A stretch of DNA of 64,000 nucleotides from the NCBI GenBank assembly GCA_963978905.1, contig OZ022258.1:33541282-33605281 (forward strand). The letters are read 5' to 3'. The DNA is from Trichostrongylus colubriformis (lineage: Eukaryota; Nematoda; Chromadorea; Rhabditida; Trichostrongylidae). Shown here in pieces: positions 10,943 through 23,170 of the stretch (position 1 is the stretch's first letter; each line of letters opens with the position of its first letter). Below the pieces are notes generated by a model. The model searched no databases. It was not told the origin of the DNA and was given only the letters and a program-made list of their open reading frames with translations. Made by a program: the position numbers and the translations under genes.

Positions 10943-11822
10943 TAGATTGATTCAATATGAATCGGACAATTTGACAAAATTTTATCTTTATCGTACAACT
11001 TTCTGACGACAACTGGGAATCACCTGCAATATGCTCCATCTTTATCGATGATCTTCTGCTACCGGTTAGGCAGATCGCGTATGCCCTTGCTCCAGAAGGC
11101 CGGAGGCTGGGCCTCAAAGAAGTTCTCGAGTACCCTCTTGACGTCGCGAGTTTTGAAGTCTTGGCCGTCCAGGTGGCACTGGAGGTGGCAGGAAAGGTGG
11201 AAATCGAAGGCCAGGCCTGTTGAGCATGGTGGGTGTGGAAGCACGGAGCAACTGTACGACAGCAGCTCGGCCTTCTTCAATCTCGCAGTGTGTGGTCTCG
11301 CGTTGTCGTGCTGGAAGTACACATGTGACCGCCGCCGTCGCGAATTTCGGACATTTGCCTCCAATTCTCGTAACTGATGAATGTAGACGTCGGGGAATAC
11401 TGTTGTACCTTCATCGAGCAGCTCCCAGTACTCTACGCCGTGTACGCTCCACCAACCGCGGTTTTCGTCTTCGATGGAATAGTCGCCTGACGCAAACTTC
11501 GAATGCCCCAAGTACACTGTACTTCTGGTGGGGGCATTCTCCTTGTGAACTACTTTTAGACGTCTGCCGATATCCGCGGGTTCTTGGCCAGATAGCGATA
11601 GAAACAGTATGACGTTGCGGATGTGGTCTTTGGACGGCTCGAAATTTTGCGGCATGGTGGCGGAATGAAACTAGTTTGTAGTGCTTGTTTGACTGTGTTT
11701 CGGAGAGCTTTTTATACTCATTCCAGCGGTACCTCGCAAATCCATTTTCGTTAACTCATTGCTGAGTTATGATCTTTGGAAGTCATCACTACCATTTGTC
11801 TGATTCATACTGAATCAACCTA
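10943..11822 (-). mobile_element. Internally deleted mariner transposon, copy 2
   Basis: The ends form a 30-bp inverted repeat with a few mismatches (GATTGATTCAATATGAATCG at left against GGTTGATTCAGTATGAATC at right), each beside TA. Length is 880 bp. It has the same family ends, orientation and internal deletion as the copy at 400-1,287. It keeps a longer uninterrupted reading frame than copy 1 and so may be younger. Confidence 0.9.
11020..11655 (-). pseudogene. Mariner transposase, internally deleted with premature stop
   Basis: The frame starts at 11,655 (MPQNFEPSKDHIRNVILF) with the mariner N-terminal domain. It passes through FASGDYSIEDENR into WWSVHGVEYWELLDEG without a frameshift, showing that the deletion itself was in frame. 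The second catalytic Asp lies in FQHDNARPH, and a degraded third-Asp region reads FDFHLS. The first catalytic Asp and the middle of the DNA-binding domain are gone. A Trp codon has become TAG after RDLPNR, about 14 codons before the family stop at 11,020-11,022. The product would be about 198 residues against about 345 in the family and catalytically dead. It could in principle still bind ends, which is untested. Confidence 0.87.
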
Positions 11823-11982
11823 ACAGCATCCTGGCCGCGGACTATCCTAACCCTTAAGACAATAATTCCAATCGATTTGACGACCTTGTTTGTTTATCAG
11901 ATAAGTAAATGCCAAATAACACCACATAGATAACAATGTTGACTAAGGAATAATCAATCCGGGCGTAAAACTCTGAATGGAG

Positions 11983-12489
11983 TGTTGCAATGGGCTTCGC
12001 GGAAAACCTCACCGGCGCGTGCTAGGTGACATCACAGCCACTGCGTGGCGCGACGATGAGCGATGGTCTGTGCTCCTACCATTGCACTTCGATGAGGGTA
12101 ACCTTGTTTTTGCTTTGCTAATACACTAAGGGCGAGCACATAATGCTGCGGCGAGCTTTGCTGCTTTGACATACATACGACAGCTGGGGGAGCTGGCCTT
12201 TTTCGGTGTGGCTAGCCTCAACAGCCGTATGGATTGGACTCAGCGCAATGATGTACAGGATTCAGGGGACTGCGTGTGCTCCGTCCGATGTGTAACCATG
12301 TGGGGAGATACAGAGATAAGTGCAGGCCACCTCAAGACTTTGATGAATTAGCAGCAAGGTCATCCTCAGAAGCGCAATGTTTACAGCGCAGGCCATCGTA
12401 CACCGCTGCGTAGCGCGATGGCTGTGACGTCACCCAGCACGCGCCGCGTGCGCGCGCCGATGAGTTTTCCCCTTCTTCCGTTGCAATGT
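11983..12489. mobile_element. TIR element of about 0.5 kb (unclassified)
   Basis: The left end (TTGCAATGGGC, then CGGCGCGTGCTAGGTGAC, ATCACAGCCA, GGCGCGA-GATG) recurs inverted at 12,380-12,489 (CGGCGCGTGCTGGGTGAC in the other orientation). The repeats are about 100 bp and CG-rich, and the core between them has no coding potential. No target duplication resolved. Confidence 0.65.
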
Positions 12490-13440
12490 GCGCAATCACA
12501 TACGTGCAAAGAAATCCTCGGCGCCTTTCGCCGCGCGAAAATTCGACACAAGTCTACGCACCCGAAAGGAGGAAATGGATCGCTGTTTCCTGCTTCCAGT
12601 AATGCATTCGATCAACTAAACCCCGGGCAACTAATTCTCGTTTCAAAGCCTTGAAAAGTACTTTTTTCGTTCTATATGGCGAACTAATCCCAAGATATAT
12701 ATGTTCACATTTGTGTTTGCCTACAGCCGTGCCTACAGTTACTGCTTGGCATGGCGTGAGCTCATGAGATGCAATCGTTCCAAAAGCCTTATTTACTACG
12801 TGAAATTCATTCTAAAAGTCGATAGAATCCCGAGAAAAGCGTATAAAAAATTTTCGCATGCATCTAACGAGTACGTAGGTCAATTGGTCTCACTTCATGC
12901 GGAACGAACCAAGAATTCGCACTCGTCAATTGCAAAAATGTCGATTTTTTTTTGAGTTTTGAACCAAAGGCGTTTTAGTTTCTGACGCAGGCTATCCCCA
13001 AAACGTAAGCCAGTAGTCATTCTCAACCTTTGTGCAGTTCAAAACAACATACGACCAATGCGAATTGAGACTTGATAAAGCGTGCATTATGGCTTTTATC
13101 AAGAATTGCTTGGGTTGCAGCATCTTCAAATGGCACAGCGGACTTTGAAGGGAATGAGTTCAGAGTCCCTTTCAGCTTTCTATATTCTCAAGTTGAAGGG
13201 TTAGTTATTGGTCAACGTGTAACACCAGTACTTGCCATCTGCTTCATAGCAGAACTGAAGAGTCCGTACGGGATGAGTACCCTTGATGTACTTGAGATAT
13301 AATGATGGCTGTTCCGTTATATAAGCAACACAGTCCGAGATGGATAAATCAATAAACAGTCAACATATATCAAACTTACATGTGAGGTATCGGGAAATAG
13401 TTGGCTATCCTATTTTAACACGCAGTATTTTTGAAGTCCC
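12490..13440. other. No gene recognised
   Basis: Only short frames and no paired repeats that I could see. The 3' part may include the 5' untranslated region of the RTE element that follows. Confidence 0.3.
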
Positions 13441-16400
13441 CTCGACGGTCTGACGCCTCATCATGGCGAGTGGGTGACAGTGGGACTGGACAGCGATACA
13501 CAGTGGGAGTCGTTTGCTTCGGCAACTGCTCCTGGCAGGTTCAACCATGCTGAGAAGGAGCCAAGTCCTAGCCAAGAGCGGCCCCCCCCTTCTCTCTGCT
13601 TCGATGGTCGAGGATGGGGCCAGCGGACGCGCTGGCAACGCTTCGTCAGGACACCAGGGAACAAAACGCTCAACAAGCCTCAGTACCCCGCACACCGGGC
13701 TCTGCCATCGGACGGTACGACAACCGGTGAGAGGCGAAGAAATCCCGGGTTGCGCAGGACGTCATGGATTCTGAACAATGACGACACACCTCGTACACGA
13801 GACGGAGGCTGCTTCGTGCTCTGTACCTACAACGTCAGAACAGTCTCGTCCAACGCCGATCTCCATGCTCTTCTCGACGCTGCGACTGCATCGAATTCCA
13901 TTTGATCGCGCTACAAGAAACAAAGAGCAGAAGAACCCACGTACGACAGCGTAACGACGGGACTCTTGTTATCCGTGAAGAGAAGATCTCGTCGCAATGT
14001 CGAAGGCGTTGGTTTTGTCGTGCACCCGTCTGTTGTCCGCCACGTCGACTCTCACGAGATTCTCTCTTCTCGTCTTGCCAATCCACGCCTTCATCCACGC
14101 ATCAGAAGACCATCTCAATCATCAATTGCTGCTCACCACATTCACAGTTGATGATTCCGAATTGGATGCGTTCTATGCACACCTGGAGGAAGTCATCCGC
14201 AAAGAGAAGTTTTCTACAAATTCGTTGTCGGTGTCTTCAACGCAAGGTTAGGGAAAGGCAACAGCGAGAAACACAGGATCGGAGAATTCGGAATAAGCGA
14301 TAGGAACGACAACGGAAGTCGTCTTGTTGACCTCATGTCTGCAGCACGTCTCTTCCATGGTAATTCGCTGTTTGAGAATAAGGAACACCGCCGCTGGACA
14401 TGGGAGTCACCCAACGGCACGACTCGTGCTGAGATCGACCACATATTAACAAACAGAAGATGGACCTCCGTGGTGCCATCTTTCTTTTGTGGATCCGATC
14501 ACCGCCCCCTTCGGGCCAAAATCAGGTTCGACCTTCGACTGGAGAAGAACACCTGTCACAGGCCGAAGGGGAGGAAGTAAGTCGTGTATGACGAGAACCT
14601 TCCGAACGAGGCACTATCCCGTTATCACTGGCGAGTCGTGAAGGGCCCGACCGAAGATGCGAGCTGCTTCTAAAAGGATGGCGAACCTGTGCTCATTTTG
14701 CATTTCTTCAACAATCAAGCAGAAGCGGTCGGATTTCATCGAACGCCAAGACGCTGCTCAAAAGGAGGAGAAGCTTGAGGCTGGATCCAAATGAATCATC
14801 TCGAGCGACTCGTTATCAATGCCAGTTGTAGAAGAGCGTTACAGGAGGACTTTGCGCAGTACAAGACGAGAAGAATACTAGAGGCGGCGCAGGAAAGACA
14901 AAGTCTGAAGAACTGCCGTCGGGACCTCAACGAGTTCAGTATTCCGTTATCTTCATTAAACGGAAGACGGAACTGTCACCACTTCCCGCTGCGAGATGGA
15001 ATCAATCATGGAGAGGTTCTACACCAATCTGTTCCGTTGCACACTGCCCCTGTCAGATCCCGACTTCCCCGCTGGTGAAACACCACTAAGGATTCTGCCG
15101 TCTGAAGTGCGAGTCGCAATTAGGAGTATAAAGGAAGGCACGGGTCCAGGGCCAGACAAGATCTCTGCCGATCTTCTTAACAGTAAACCACGTTCTGCTT
15201 CACTACTCGCGGCACATATGACGTCCTACATTCAGAAGGAGCGGATTTCGGGTTGGTGAAGGAGTTCGAGCACTGTGATCTTGCACAAAAAAGGTGACAG
15301 GGACGATCTTCGCAACTACCGACCAATTAGCTTGCTGAGCGTGCTCTGCAAGCTTTTCACGAAGATCATTCAAACGTGAATATCGCGCATATTGGATGAG
15401 GCCCAGCCATACGAACAAGTTTGATTCCCTCAGGGATTCAGCTGCATGGACCACATTCAAACGTTGCGATGGTCATTGACGTTTGCAAGAGATACCATCT
15501 TCCTCTCGTCCTAACCTTCGTCCAAACGAGAAGGCCTTTGACAGCGTCGAAACGAATGCTATCCTGTCTGCGTTGGTCGACCAAGGAGTTGACGCGCCCT
15601 ATGTTCGACACTGGCTGACTGCTACCACCGCTGTTCTACGACAACACAGCTCTTCCAACGCTCAATCAACATCTCCATCGCAAAGGGCATTAGGGAAGGC
15701 GACGCCATCTCGTCGAAGCTGTTCACTGCCGCATTGCAGTGGGTGATGAAGTGGCTTGACTGGGACGACAAGGGCATACGTGTGGACGAATTCCTCTCGA
15801 GCCTTCGTTTTGCGGACGTCATCGTCAACTTTTCGTGTAGTACCAATGAAGCGGAGGCGATGCTCCGAGTGCTGAATGAAGCCGGAAGTAACATCGGACT
15901 GCGGATCAATCGGATAATTTCACAGTTCATGAAGAATGCCTGGCGCGATGGAGGAAGTGTCGAAATTGACGGCTCTCCCGTCGCCGATACGAAGTCGTAC
16001 GTCTATCTGGGGCGTTCCATGAACATGGACAACGACATAAAGGAATAGCTCGACATAAGAAGCTAAAGTATCCTGACCTACTCGCCCATCTATTCGACTA
16101 GACAAGTCTTCCTGCTCTGTGTCACCCTGCCGAGACGTGGTCTGATACGTCAGCCAAGGCGAAGTACATGCAGGTGACTCACAGAGCACTCGAAAGATGT
16201 CCTCTGACTTATAGCCGGCTATCTCAATATCATGCCGGGCTTCGCAGCTCATTTGAGGTAGATGTTTCGTCTATGAGACTCTGCGAAATACAGATCGAAG
16301 GCCAAACACCGATGGACCGGCCATATAATGCGGAGAGAAGACGAGAGCTGGACACGAAGAACAGTGGAGTGGATCCTCTGATGTCCACGTCCCCTGGAAG

Positions 16401-16509
16401 ACCTCTCAAAAGATGGGGAGATGTGTTCGTTGAACACGTTAAACTAATGAGAAATCCCAGAACGGCTGATTTTCGTGGTCGCCACCAACGAAGACGAACG
16501 AGCTAGATG
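13441..16509 (+). pseudogene. RTE-clade LINE, broken by frameshifts and stops
   Basis: The order is apurinic-type endonuclease then reverse transcriptase. Endonuclease landmarks are CTYNVRTVSS near 13,825, [15 protein letters not shown] at 13,900 and GSDHRPLRAKI near 14,490. Reverse transcriptase landmarks include PSEVRVAIRSIKEGTGPGPD near 15,100, a [15 protein letters not shown] block near 15,315, and the catalytic box near 15,805. There LRFADVIVN replaces the usual FADD, so the second active-site Asp is lost. The C-terminal region ends GRPLKRWGDVF and then a stop at 16,504-16,506. At least six frame changes and in-frame stops separate these pieces. An old insertion that cannot move. Confidence 0.88.
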
Positions 16510-16970
16510 ACGATCGCGATAAGTAACCAAATTGTGCAGTGGCGTGTAGCACATGAAGTGGTACAGATAATGAAGATTCAAAAACATCCTGGTTCATGCT
16601 ACGTCTGCACAACCTTCTGCTGTGAAACGTGTGCTATCAGAAACACGTACCGAAAAGCCACACATATATGCAGAGGTGTAGCTGAACGCGAAGAATCACT
16701 CCAAGCTTCAAATATAGCTGTTCATAACGGCTGATCAACTTCAAATCACTTCGAGAGCCGCCATCACGCTACAGCAGGAAACTTTGTTCCTAAGTATAAT
16801 TTCCCTGTGCATCTCTCTGACAAAGTATCTTCTACAGTGCAAAGGGGTGTTGCTCGCCTACAGCCGAACATGATGCTGTTCTCGTTATTATTGACCAGTT
16901 GGCGTGCGCACACTACTGTGCGCGAAGCACCATGTGCGTCAGTAGGTCGGCCTGTATTGCTCTTTTTCTT
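16510..16970. other. Dispersed-repeat pieces
   Basis: 16,795-16,885 is the inverted counterpart of 10,600-10,700. 16,893-16,930 carries GACCAGTTGGCGTGCGCACA then CTACTGTGCGCG, which matches the ends of the small MITE at 35,545-35,799 and a solo end near 62,786. No coding exon seen. Confidence 0.5.
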
Positions 16971-16980
16971 GAGGACAGAG

Positions 16981-18240
16981 TATTTCGGTGCACACCCAGC
17001 CCACCGTGGGCGGAGCTTAAATTAGTCCATGTGTGGTCTTCACTTCTTGTCCCATGCTCTACCCATCCAAACTTGTCCCCATCTCCACAGGTCGTTTTTC
17101 ATGTAACGTCCAAGCTCCGCCCGCCAATTTAAATGCTACGCCCACTGTGCCCTGCATTCTTTCCTGACCTTCAGAAACTCATCCCTGACCTTGATCCATC
17201 TTCTCCCTATGTTTGGGGCACATTCGAACCCAATCAACAATTTTTGAACATTCCACGACGGCCCCGCCCATTATGGGCGGAGCTTAACTTGGTCCATGTG
17301 GTCTTTACTTAGTGTCGCATGCCCTACCCATACCACATTTGTCCCCATCTCCACAGGTCATTTTTCATGTAACGTCCAAGCTCCGCCCGCCAATTTAAAT
17401 GCTACGCCCACTGTGCCCTGCATTCTTTCCTGACCTTCAGAAACTCATCCCTGACCTTGATCCATCTTCTCCCTATGCTTGGGGCACATTCGAACCCAAT
17501 CAACAATTTTTGAACATTCCACGACGGCCCCGCCCATTATGGGCGGAGCTTAACTTGGTCCATGTGTGGTCTTTACTTAGTGTCCCATGCCCTACCCATA
17601 CCGCATTTGTCCCCATCTCCACAGGTCGTTTTTCATGTAACGTCCAAGCTCCGCCCACCACTTTAAATGCTCCGCCCACTGTGCCTGCATTCTTTCCTGA
17701 CCTTCAGAAACTCATCCCTGACCTTGATCCATCTTCTCCCTATGTTTGGGGCACATTCGAACCCAATCAACAATTATTGAACATTCTACGACGGCCCCGC
17801 CCATTATGGGCGGAGCTTAACTTGGTCCATGTGTGGTCTTTACTTAGTGTCCCATGCCCTACCCATACCGCATTTGTCCCCATCTCCACAGGTCGTTTTT
17901 CATGTAACGTCCAAGCTCCGCCCACCACTTTAAATGCCCCGCCCACTGTGCCCTGCATTCTTTCCTGACCTTCAGAAACTCATCCCTGACCTAAATCCAT
18001 CTTCTCCCTACGTTAGGAGCACGTTCGAACGTAATCAACATTTTCGGGCTGAAAGCCAAACATTCCAGTGCACGCCCCGCCCCCGTGGGCGGAGCTTAAT
18101 TTGGTCCATGTGTGGTCTTTACCTCCTGTCCCATGCCCTAGCCATACCACACTTGGCCCCATCTGCACAGGTCGTTTTTCATATGATACCTAATTTCGTG
18201 ACAGACGGAGGGACAGACGCCTTAGCGCTTTATATATAGT
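16981..18240 (+). repeat. Tandem array of about 265-bp monomers with terminal module
   Basis: The palindromic core (TGGGCGGAGCTTAA preceded by its complement) recurs near 17,008, 17,270, 17,533, 17,797 and 18,085, a period of about 263-280 bp. Units also share CCATGTGTGGTCTT, CCCCATCTCCACAGGTCG, TTTCATGTAACGTCCAAGCT and GACCTTCAGAAACTCATCCC. The array ends at 18,185-18,240 in AATTTCGTGACAGACGGAGG then CTTAGCGCTTTATATATAGT, a module also found at 33,840-33,912. Long plus-strand frames here only reflect the repeat. Confidence 0.88.
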
Positions 18241-20489
18241 ATGGATAATGACAACGTCAAACGTGATCTCGTGCGGAACACATTCTTGAACAGACCATGC
18301 TTGTCAGCGAGTGTTGCATTCTAACCTTGACAGTGGGGTCGCGCTTTGACGGATGTAATCAATCAGATTGCATGTCGGACATGTAATTCAGCATGCATAG
18401 GAGAAATAGAGGGAGTTTGTAAGTTTGAATCAAAGAACATCTGACCGGTAGTTTGCACAGTAATGTTTTGACACCACTAGAAAGACTGAATAAAATGGTA
18501 TGATAGCATTGATCTCAAATTCAAGTGCACTATATGGCATGCGACCGAGATTTCTTCCGAAAAAACCGCTTCGAGCATTCTGAATTCTAGCCAAAAGCCA
18601 ATAATGAATAGCCGGATGAGTGCTCATCATAAATACCAATAATGACCTGTTGCTATTTATGCATCATTGCAAGTTCTCCTGATAAGCGAGCGTGCACGTC
18701 TTCAGAAGTCCCATCCTTGATAACAGAGGGCAACATACCCTCGCTACTAGTGTCCTGACTGAGCGCAGCCTTGCTACACTGCAGTGATGAGATTGAGATG
18801 GGCTTATTTTTTGGTTTATAGGTATTTCCACAGTTGTCAAAACATGGAATCAATACGAGAAAGAGGAAGCGTTTGTTCTGATGCGCACCCTTCTTTAGGC
18901 TTAAGACCCTTGATGCGATGGAAAGCTCGAAGCGTTGGCTAGGACATATTATTATTCGAAAGTAAAAAGCTTTCGCGGCAGAAGCAATATAGACATGACT
19001 ACTCATGATCTGATAAGCAAAATGTCAAATGATTGCAATAGGGCAGCAAATCGAATGGGACTTATTCCGAGTAAAATGTGCAATTCAAGCCGGTTGTGAT
19101 TTATATAGAAGAAGTTCGGAAACCGCCACAAGCTAATACACGACACATTTATCATGAAGCGACAAATTGATGAAGATACCCAGCGAAGATACCCAAACCC
19201 TATTTATGATAGTTTACTATTAAACCTGCTGAACCTACACCTTAGACAAAAGGTATTCGCATAGCATTGAATGTCTCTAAAAACAAACTGAACTGATTAA
19301 CCATTCGTCTCCAAGCTAGTACGAGCTAGAACTATGGGCAACAAAATATAGTTTTCACTACGCTCTCCACTTGGTGCAATTTCATCTCTGCAAGAGTGGT
19401 GCTTGAAAGAGAGTAGAATACATGAAGGTTCGAAAAGGTTCACAGAAGATTTTTGTAAGCTGCATTACAAGGTTCCTATTTAACACAGAATAGCTGCAAC
19501 TAGTGTGTTTGTTGGTTTGAAAAGGATTTTGCTGTCTTCATGAATGACCCCTTCCAGGGCACTATGTCCTTCTGAAGGGGCCAGGCGGACATGAAAATAA
19601 ATACCAACAGGGATCTTCATAACTTATGCTCTGCTAATGACCCGCCGCATGTATAATAATATCGAACATCGAGCAACCGAGTTATATAAAAAGAAAACGG
19701 ATTTACCCGGTACATATGTTTGTTGGTGAACAGGCTGATTCTCGAATTTCTGTTTAGGTACCAAAAAAGACTCACGTGTCTGGATTTGGGTTGGAAAATT
19801 GGGGCAGCATAGAAGGTCGAGGGAGCACTGAGGAAGACTGGTCTATCCAACATTACGTGCACGTGGGATTCAACTTCTTCTCGTAATGACACCTCTATTT
19901 GAGGCCCTTATAAATTTAAAATTCTCTCAGAGAATCTACATTACTTGATCGCAACCTTCACTAAGATTAACCCCAAGTCACCAGCTATTCGTTATTTGCC
20001 GCATCACTTGCTCATGTTTCAGATATGACAAAAGCACCTGCATGTAATTGAGAGTGTCGACAAACGCTAATTAGCATGGCAGAATCGACAACGACTCATG
20101 AGGTCAGCGAAGCACAGCATTGGATCTCCTTCATTCTTTGCTCTCGTGTTGAGTCATTTCTTGCACTTCAGTCCCAGCTCCGCACTGTAACTCGCGCGTC
20201 ACACGTCAAGAGGAGGAGCGCGCTATGAATCACGCACAGTCAAGTAAGTCTTTCAGGTCATGGCGGTTTCTTGAATAATGGTCTCCCAACGTATGAGGGT
20301 ACGTGAAACATATAACTGCCATCCAGACTTGCTAAGCACCCCAGACTGCAAAAAAAGTAGTGGAGGAAAATTTTTGAAAAGGCGACTTCAACTCGCTTAC
20401 TGTAACACATACTTCGAGCATATGTGGTTTTAAAGGTGTTCTTCTATTGAAAAACAGAAACAAAGCAAAGCGAAATACCTGGTGTGGGA
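18241..20489. other. Low-repeat stretch, no gene confirmed
   Basis: No transposon ends seen. The longest frame (minus, 18,653-19,006, 117 codons) includes KRFLFLVLIPCFDNCGN and could hold an exon, but no family is recognised and splice sites are not decisive. A small hairpin (CCCCTTC with GAAGGGG) sits at about 19,550-19,580. Confidence 0.3.
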
Positions 20490-20894
20490 AAAGTAGAAGC
20501 GCTATCTTTTTCACCGATTCCAATGTGGCGAGATGGTTCGTGCGTAGTCGTAGCAAGTGCATTTGAATTCGAGCTTTTCTGACCGATGGGAAAATGCATG
20601 TCTTGGAATAACCGAATACAATGCCTTCAATGATGGTAATTTTGCCTTTTGAAATTCCGCCTCGTAGTGACAGTCATCCGAATGACTTTGGTCTAGAACA
20701 AAAAGAAATGAGGATCTTTGGTGGACCACTATCGGGGTGTGTACACATTGGTACGAATGACTTCCTTCGCACCCCATGTGCGAACGCTTAATTACTTCCT
20801 CACACCTCATGTGCGAGAAGGTAGGTAACTAGCAGAGGTCAGCTATGGACCGCTCAATTTCATTAATTGAGTGTAATGTCCATAAAGAAGAAAA

Positions 20895-21355
20895 TTAAAG
20901 GCACACCTCGCGAAAAATTGTGAGAGCTGGCGCGCGTGTTACAGGATTTAGAGGCCCTGGTTTACCCACTAATGGAGAAAATTAAATCAAAACCCTTCAC
21001 AACTTCCAAAAATAAAGCTCCTGCCCTCGGTGCTCGTACGAGTATTGGAGATTATAGTAGAGCTTTTCATCGATGGTATCGCGCAAAATGCTACGATATC
21101 ACCTCTTCTTCATGTTGAAGCTACCTTCGCTATTGATATCGCTGCTTTATCTTGTCTCATCACAAGTTTCCCTCTCGCCTATGCCGGGTGTGATTCGGCT
21201 CGGTGGGCTTAACTCGGCTAGGTCGACCAAGCACTATGCGGGGGGAGGGGGTGAGCCGTGGCGTCGTGAAAAGGGTGCTATCTTCACAACTATCCAGGGA
21301 TTCACCTGCCCTGAGAAGGTAAGGATCACTTTGATTACGCGTGGTGTGCCTTGAA
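20895..21355. mobile_element. MITE-A copy 2
   Basis: TTAA at 20,895-20,898 precedes AGGCACACCTCGCGA. The right end reads CGCGTGGTGTGCCT followed by TGAA (21,352-21,355), a one-base change of TTAA. Body blocks TTCGCTATTGATATCG and ATTCGGCTCGGTGGGCT match copy 1 at 2,813-3,255. Nested inside the fold-back element. Confidence 0.83.
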
Positions 21356-21485
21356 GGCAGTTTTATTATAGTACGAACTAAAATACTTACTACATTCATA
21401 ATGTACAATGGGTTGCAAAAAAGGAAACATATTCCAGATTCCCTAGCTAATTTTTATTAATGCCTCCCAAGATTCACGACCTTAT

Positions 21486-22158
21486 TTATTCGAGGCTAAG
21501 GCGATTGCGGATTTTTAAATACTGCTTTTCCCTCCAAACTGCTTTCCAGCAATCTCTTCTGTACATACACATGTAGTATAATTCCACACGCATCTATAGG
21601 TATTATTGTCTTCCGTCTCCCGGATAACCCTTTTCGGCAAAATAAACATATCAACGGTCAACCTCATTTTCAGTACAAAAATTATAAAAGGATTTTTCTT
21701 TGCATGGCGTTAGACAGGGAAAGGAAAAGGTGATAATCCGATGGAGCAAGATCAGGGCTATAAAGTGGATGGGGCAGCAATTTTTATCCAAGCTCGAGAA
21801 TTTTTTGGCGAGTCATTTTTTCAATAGTGGTAAAAATTTCTTTAAACTTTTTTTCAAAAAATTCTCGAGCTTGGACAAAAATTGCTGCCTTATAGTTCTG
21901 ATCTTTCTCCATCGGATTATCACCTTTTCCTTTCCCTGTCTAACGCCATTCAAAGAAAAAAAAATTGGAATTGAAAATGAGGTGACCTTTAATATTTTTA
22001 TTTTGCCGAAAAGGGTTATCCGGGAGATGGAAGACAACAATACCTATAGATGCGTGTGGACTTGTACTACATATATATGTACAGAAGAAATTTTGTGGAA
22101 AGGTTTTGAGGGAAAAAGCACTATTTGAAAATCCGCAATTACTTAGTTGCCAACCTAA
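21486..22158. mobile_element. Mariner inverted dimer (palindromic)
   Basis: The right end, read inward, is TTAGGTTGGCAACTAAGTAA followed by TTGCGG, a classic mariner-type terminus, with TA outside (22,159-22,160). The left end is a diverged copy. The arms, about 21,486-21,820 and 21,855-22,158, are reverse complements around a short centre. Each arm encodes the transposase C-terminal motif: YSPDLAPSDYHLF on the minus strand near 21,725-21,762, and YSSDLSPSDYHLF on the plus strand near 21,891-21,930. So two 3' halves of a mariner are joined tail-out. A transcript would fold into a hairpin of about 300 bp. Confidence 0.8.
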
Positions 22159-23170
22159 TACAATTTCCACATATTTAAAGTGTAAAGATACAACTATTCT
22201 CCTGTATCACGCCCCTACGGGCATTCTATAACATTTTATCGAAATTAATAATAATATGCCATTATATGGTAAGGTTGATTAACATTTGCGCTTTAATAAT
22301 TCAACCAAGTAGGTTTTATTCCGCTTATTTATTTTCTCACTTATTTCATTCATTATTTCAAATATTTTTTATTTGCAGTACTATAACTTTTGAAAATGTC
22401 ACAATCATTCGCATTCACCAGTATCTGACTGGATACCATAGCACCATTAAACCGAACTCTCTTTTCCCGGGGAAATCAGGGAAATCCCTTAATCAGAATT
22501 CTACTCATGCTGTTTTCCCTTTGTGATGACTCAGTTGATAAAGTTGAGTAGTCTATAGCTGACCTTTGCTAGTTAATTACTCTCTCGCACATGAGGTGCG
22601 AGGAAGTAATTAAGCGTTCGCACATGGGATGCGAAGGAGGTCATTCGTACCAATGTGTACACACCCCCACTATCGCGACCACTTGCGTCAAAGCGGAGCT
22701 GTGTGAAGTTGTTCATGAAAATTGTCAAAAAAAGGCTGAGTATAGCTAGGGGCTGCATTAAATTACCTGTTCACATAGCGGCTAAAGAGTATTTTTATGA
22801 TGTGGAACGGTTGTGACCGCACCCTTCTCAAGTCAAGGTTATCACTGTCATCTAAAGGAGGGCAAAGGAAGAATAAAACCAGGCAACGAGATTTTGCGAT
22901 AAGGGACGCTTCCATGACATGTCCCGAAGTAGTCGAGGCTCACTGCCCACAACTTCGCGTGTGGAAGTCAACCAAAGCAATGCCCGGATACTACTTTCGT
23001 CCCGAACCGATTTTATGTTTTTATTACGTTACAAAATTTCATTAATTTTTGAGGTGACATTCCAACCCTTATTAATCCCACATTTACCGAATAGTTAAGG
23101 AGCACACAGAACATATTTAACATAATTTTTTGACCAGCTGGCATTATCTATACGATCGGAATATTCTCAA

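Larger units (their letters stand above)
20734..22667. mobile_element. Fold-back element inserted in the palindrome's left arm
   Basis: Inverted ends of about 150 bp start GGGGTGTGTACACATTGGTA and continue through TGTGCGAACGCTTAATTACT to GGTCAGCTAT. Flanking duplication CACTATC lies at 20,727-20,733 and 22,668-22,674. The palindrome's right arm carries the uninterrupted counterpart (GGTCGCAGTGG at 25,147-25,157). A 7-bp (possibly 8-bp) duplication would suit an hAT-type transposase, but the ends alone do not prove that. Subtracting the two elements nested within it leaves about 0.8 kb. Confidence 0.82.

Noticed and set aside
17399..17968. 189-codon plus-strand frame
   Set aside because: It is an in-frame reading of the 265-bp tandem monomers, with internal repetition matching the DNA period.
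21813..22170. Overlapping frames with APSDYHLF-like pieces as separate genes
   Set aside because: They are the two arms of the mariner inverted dimer.
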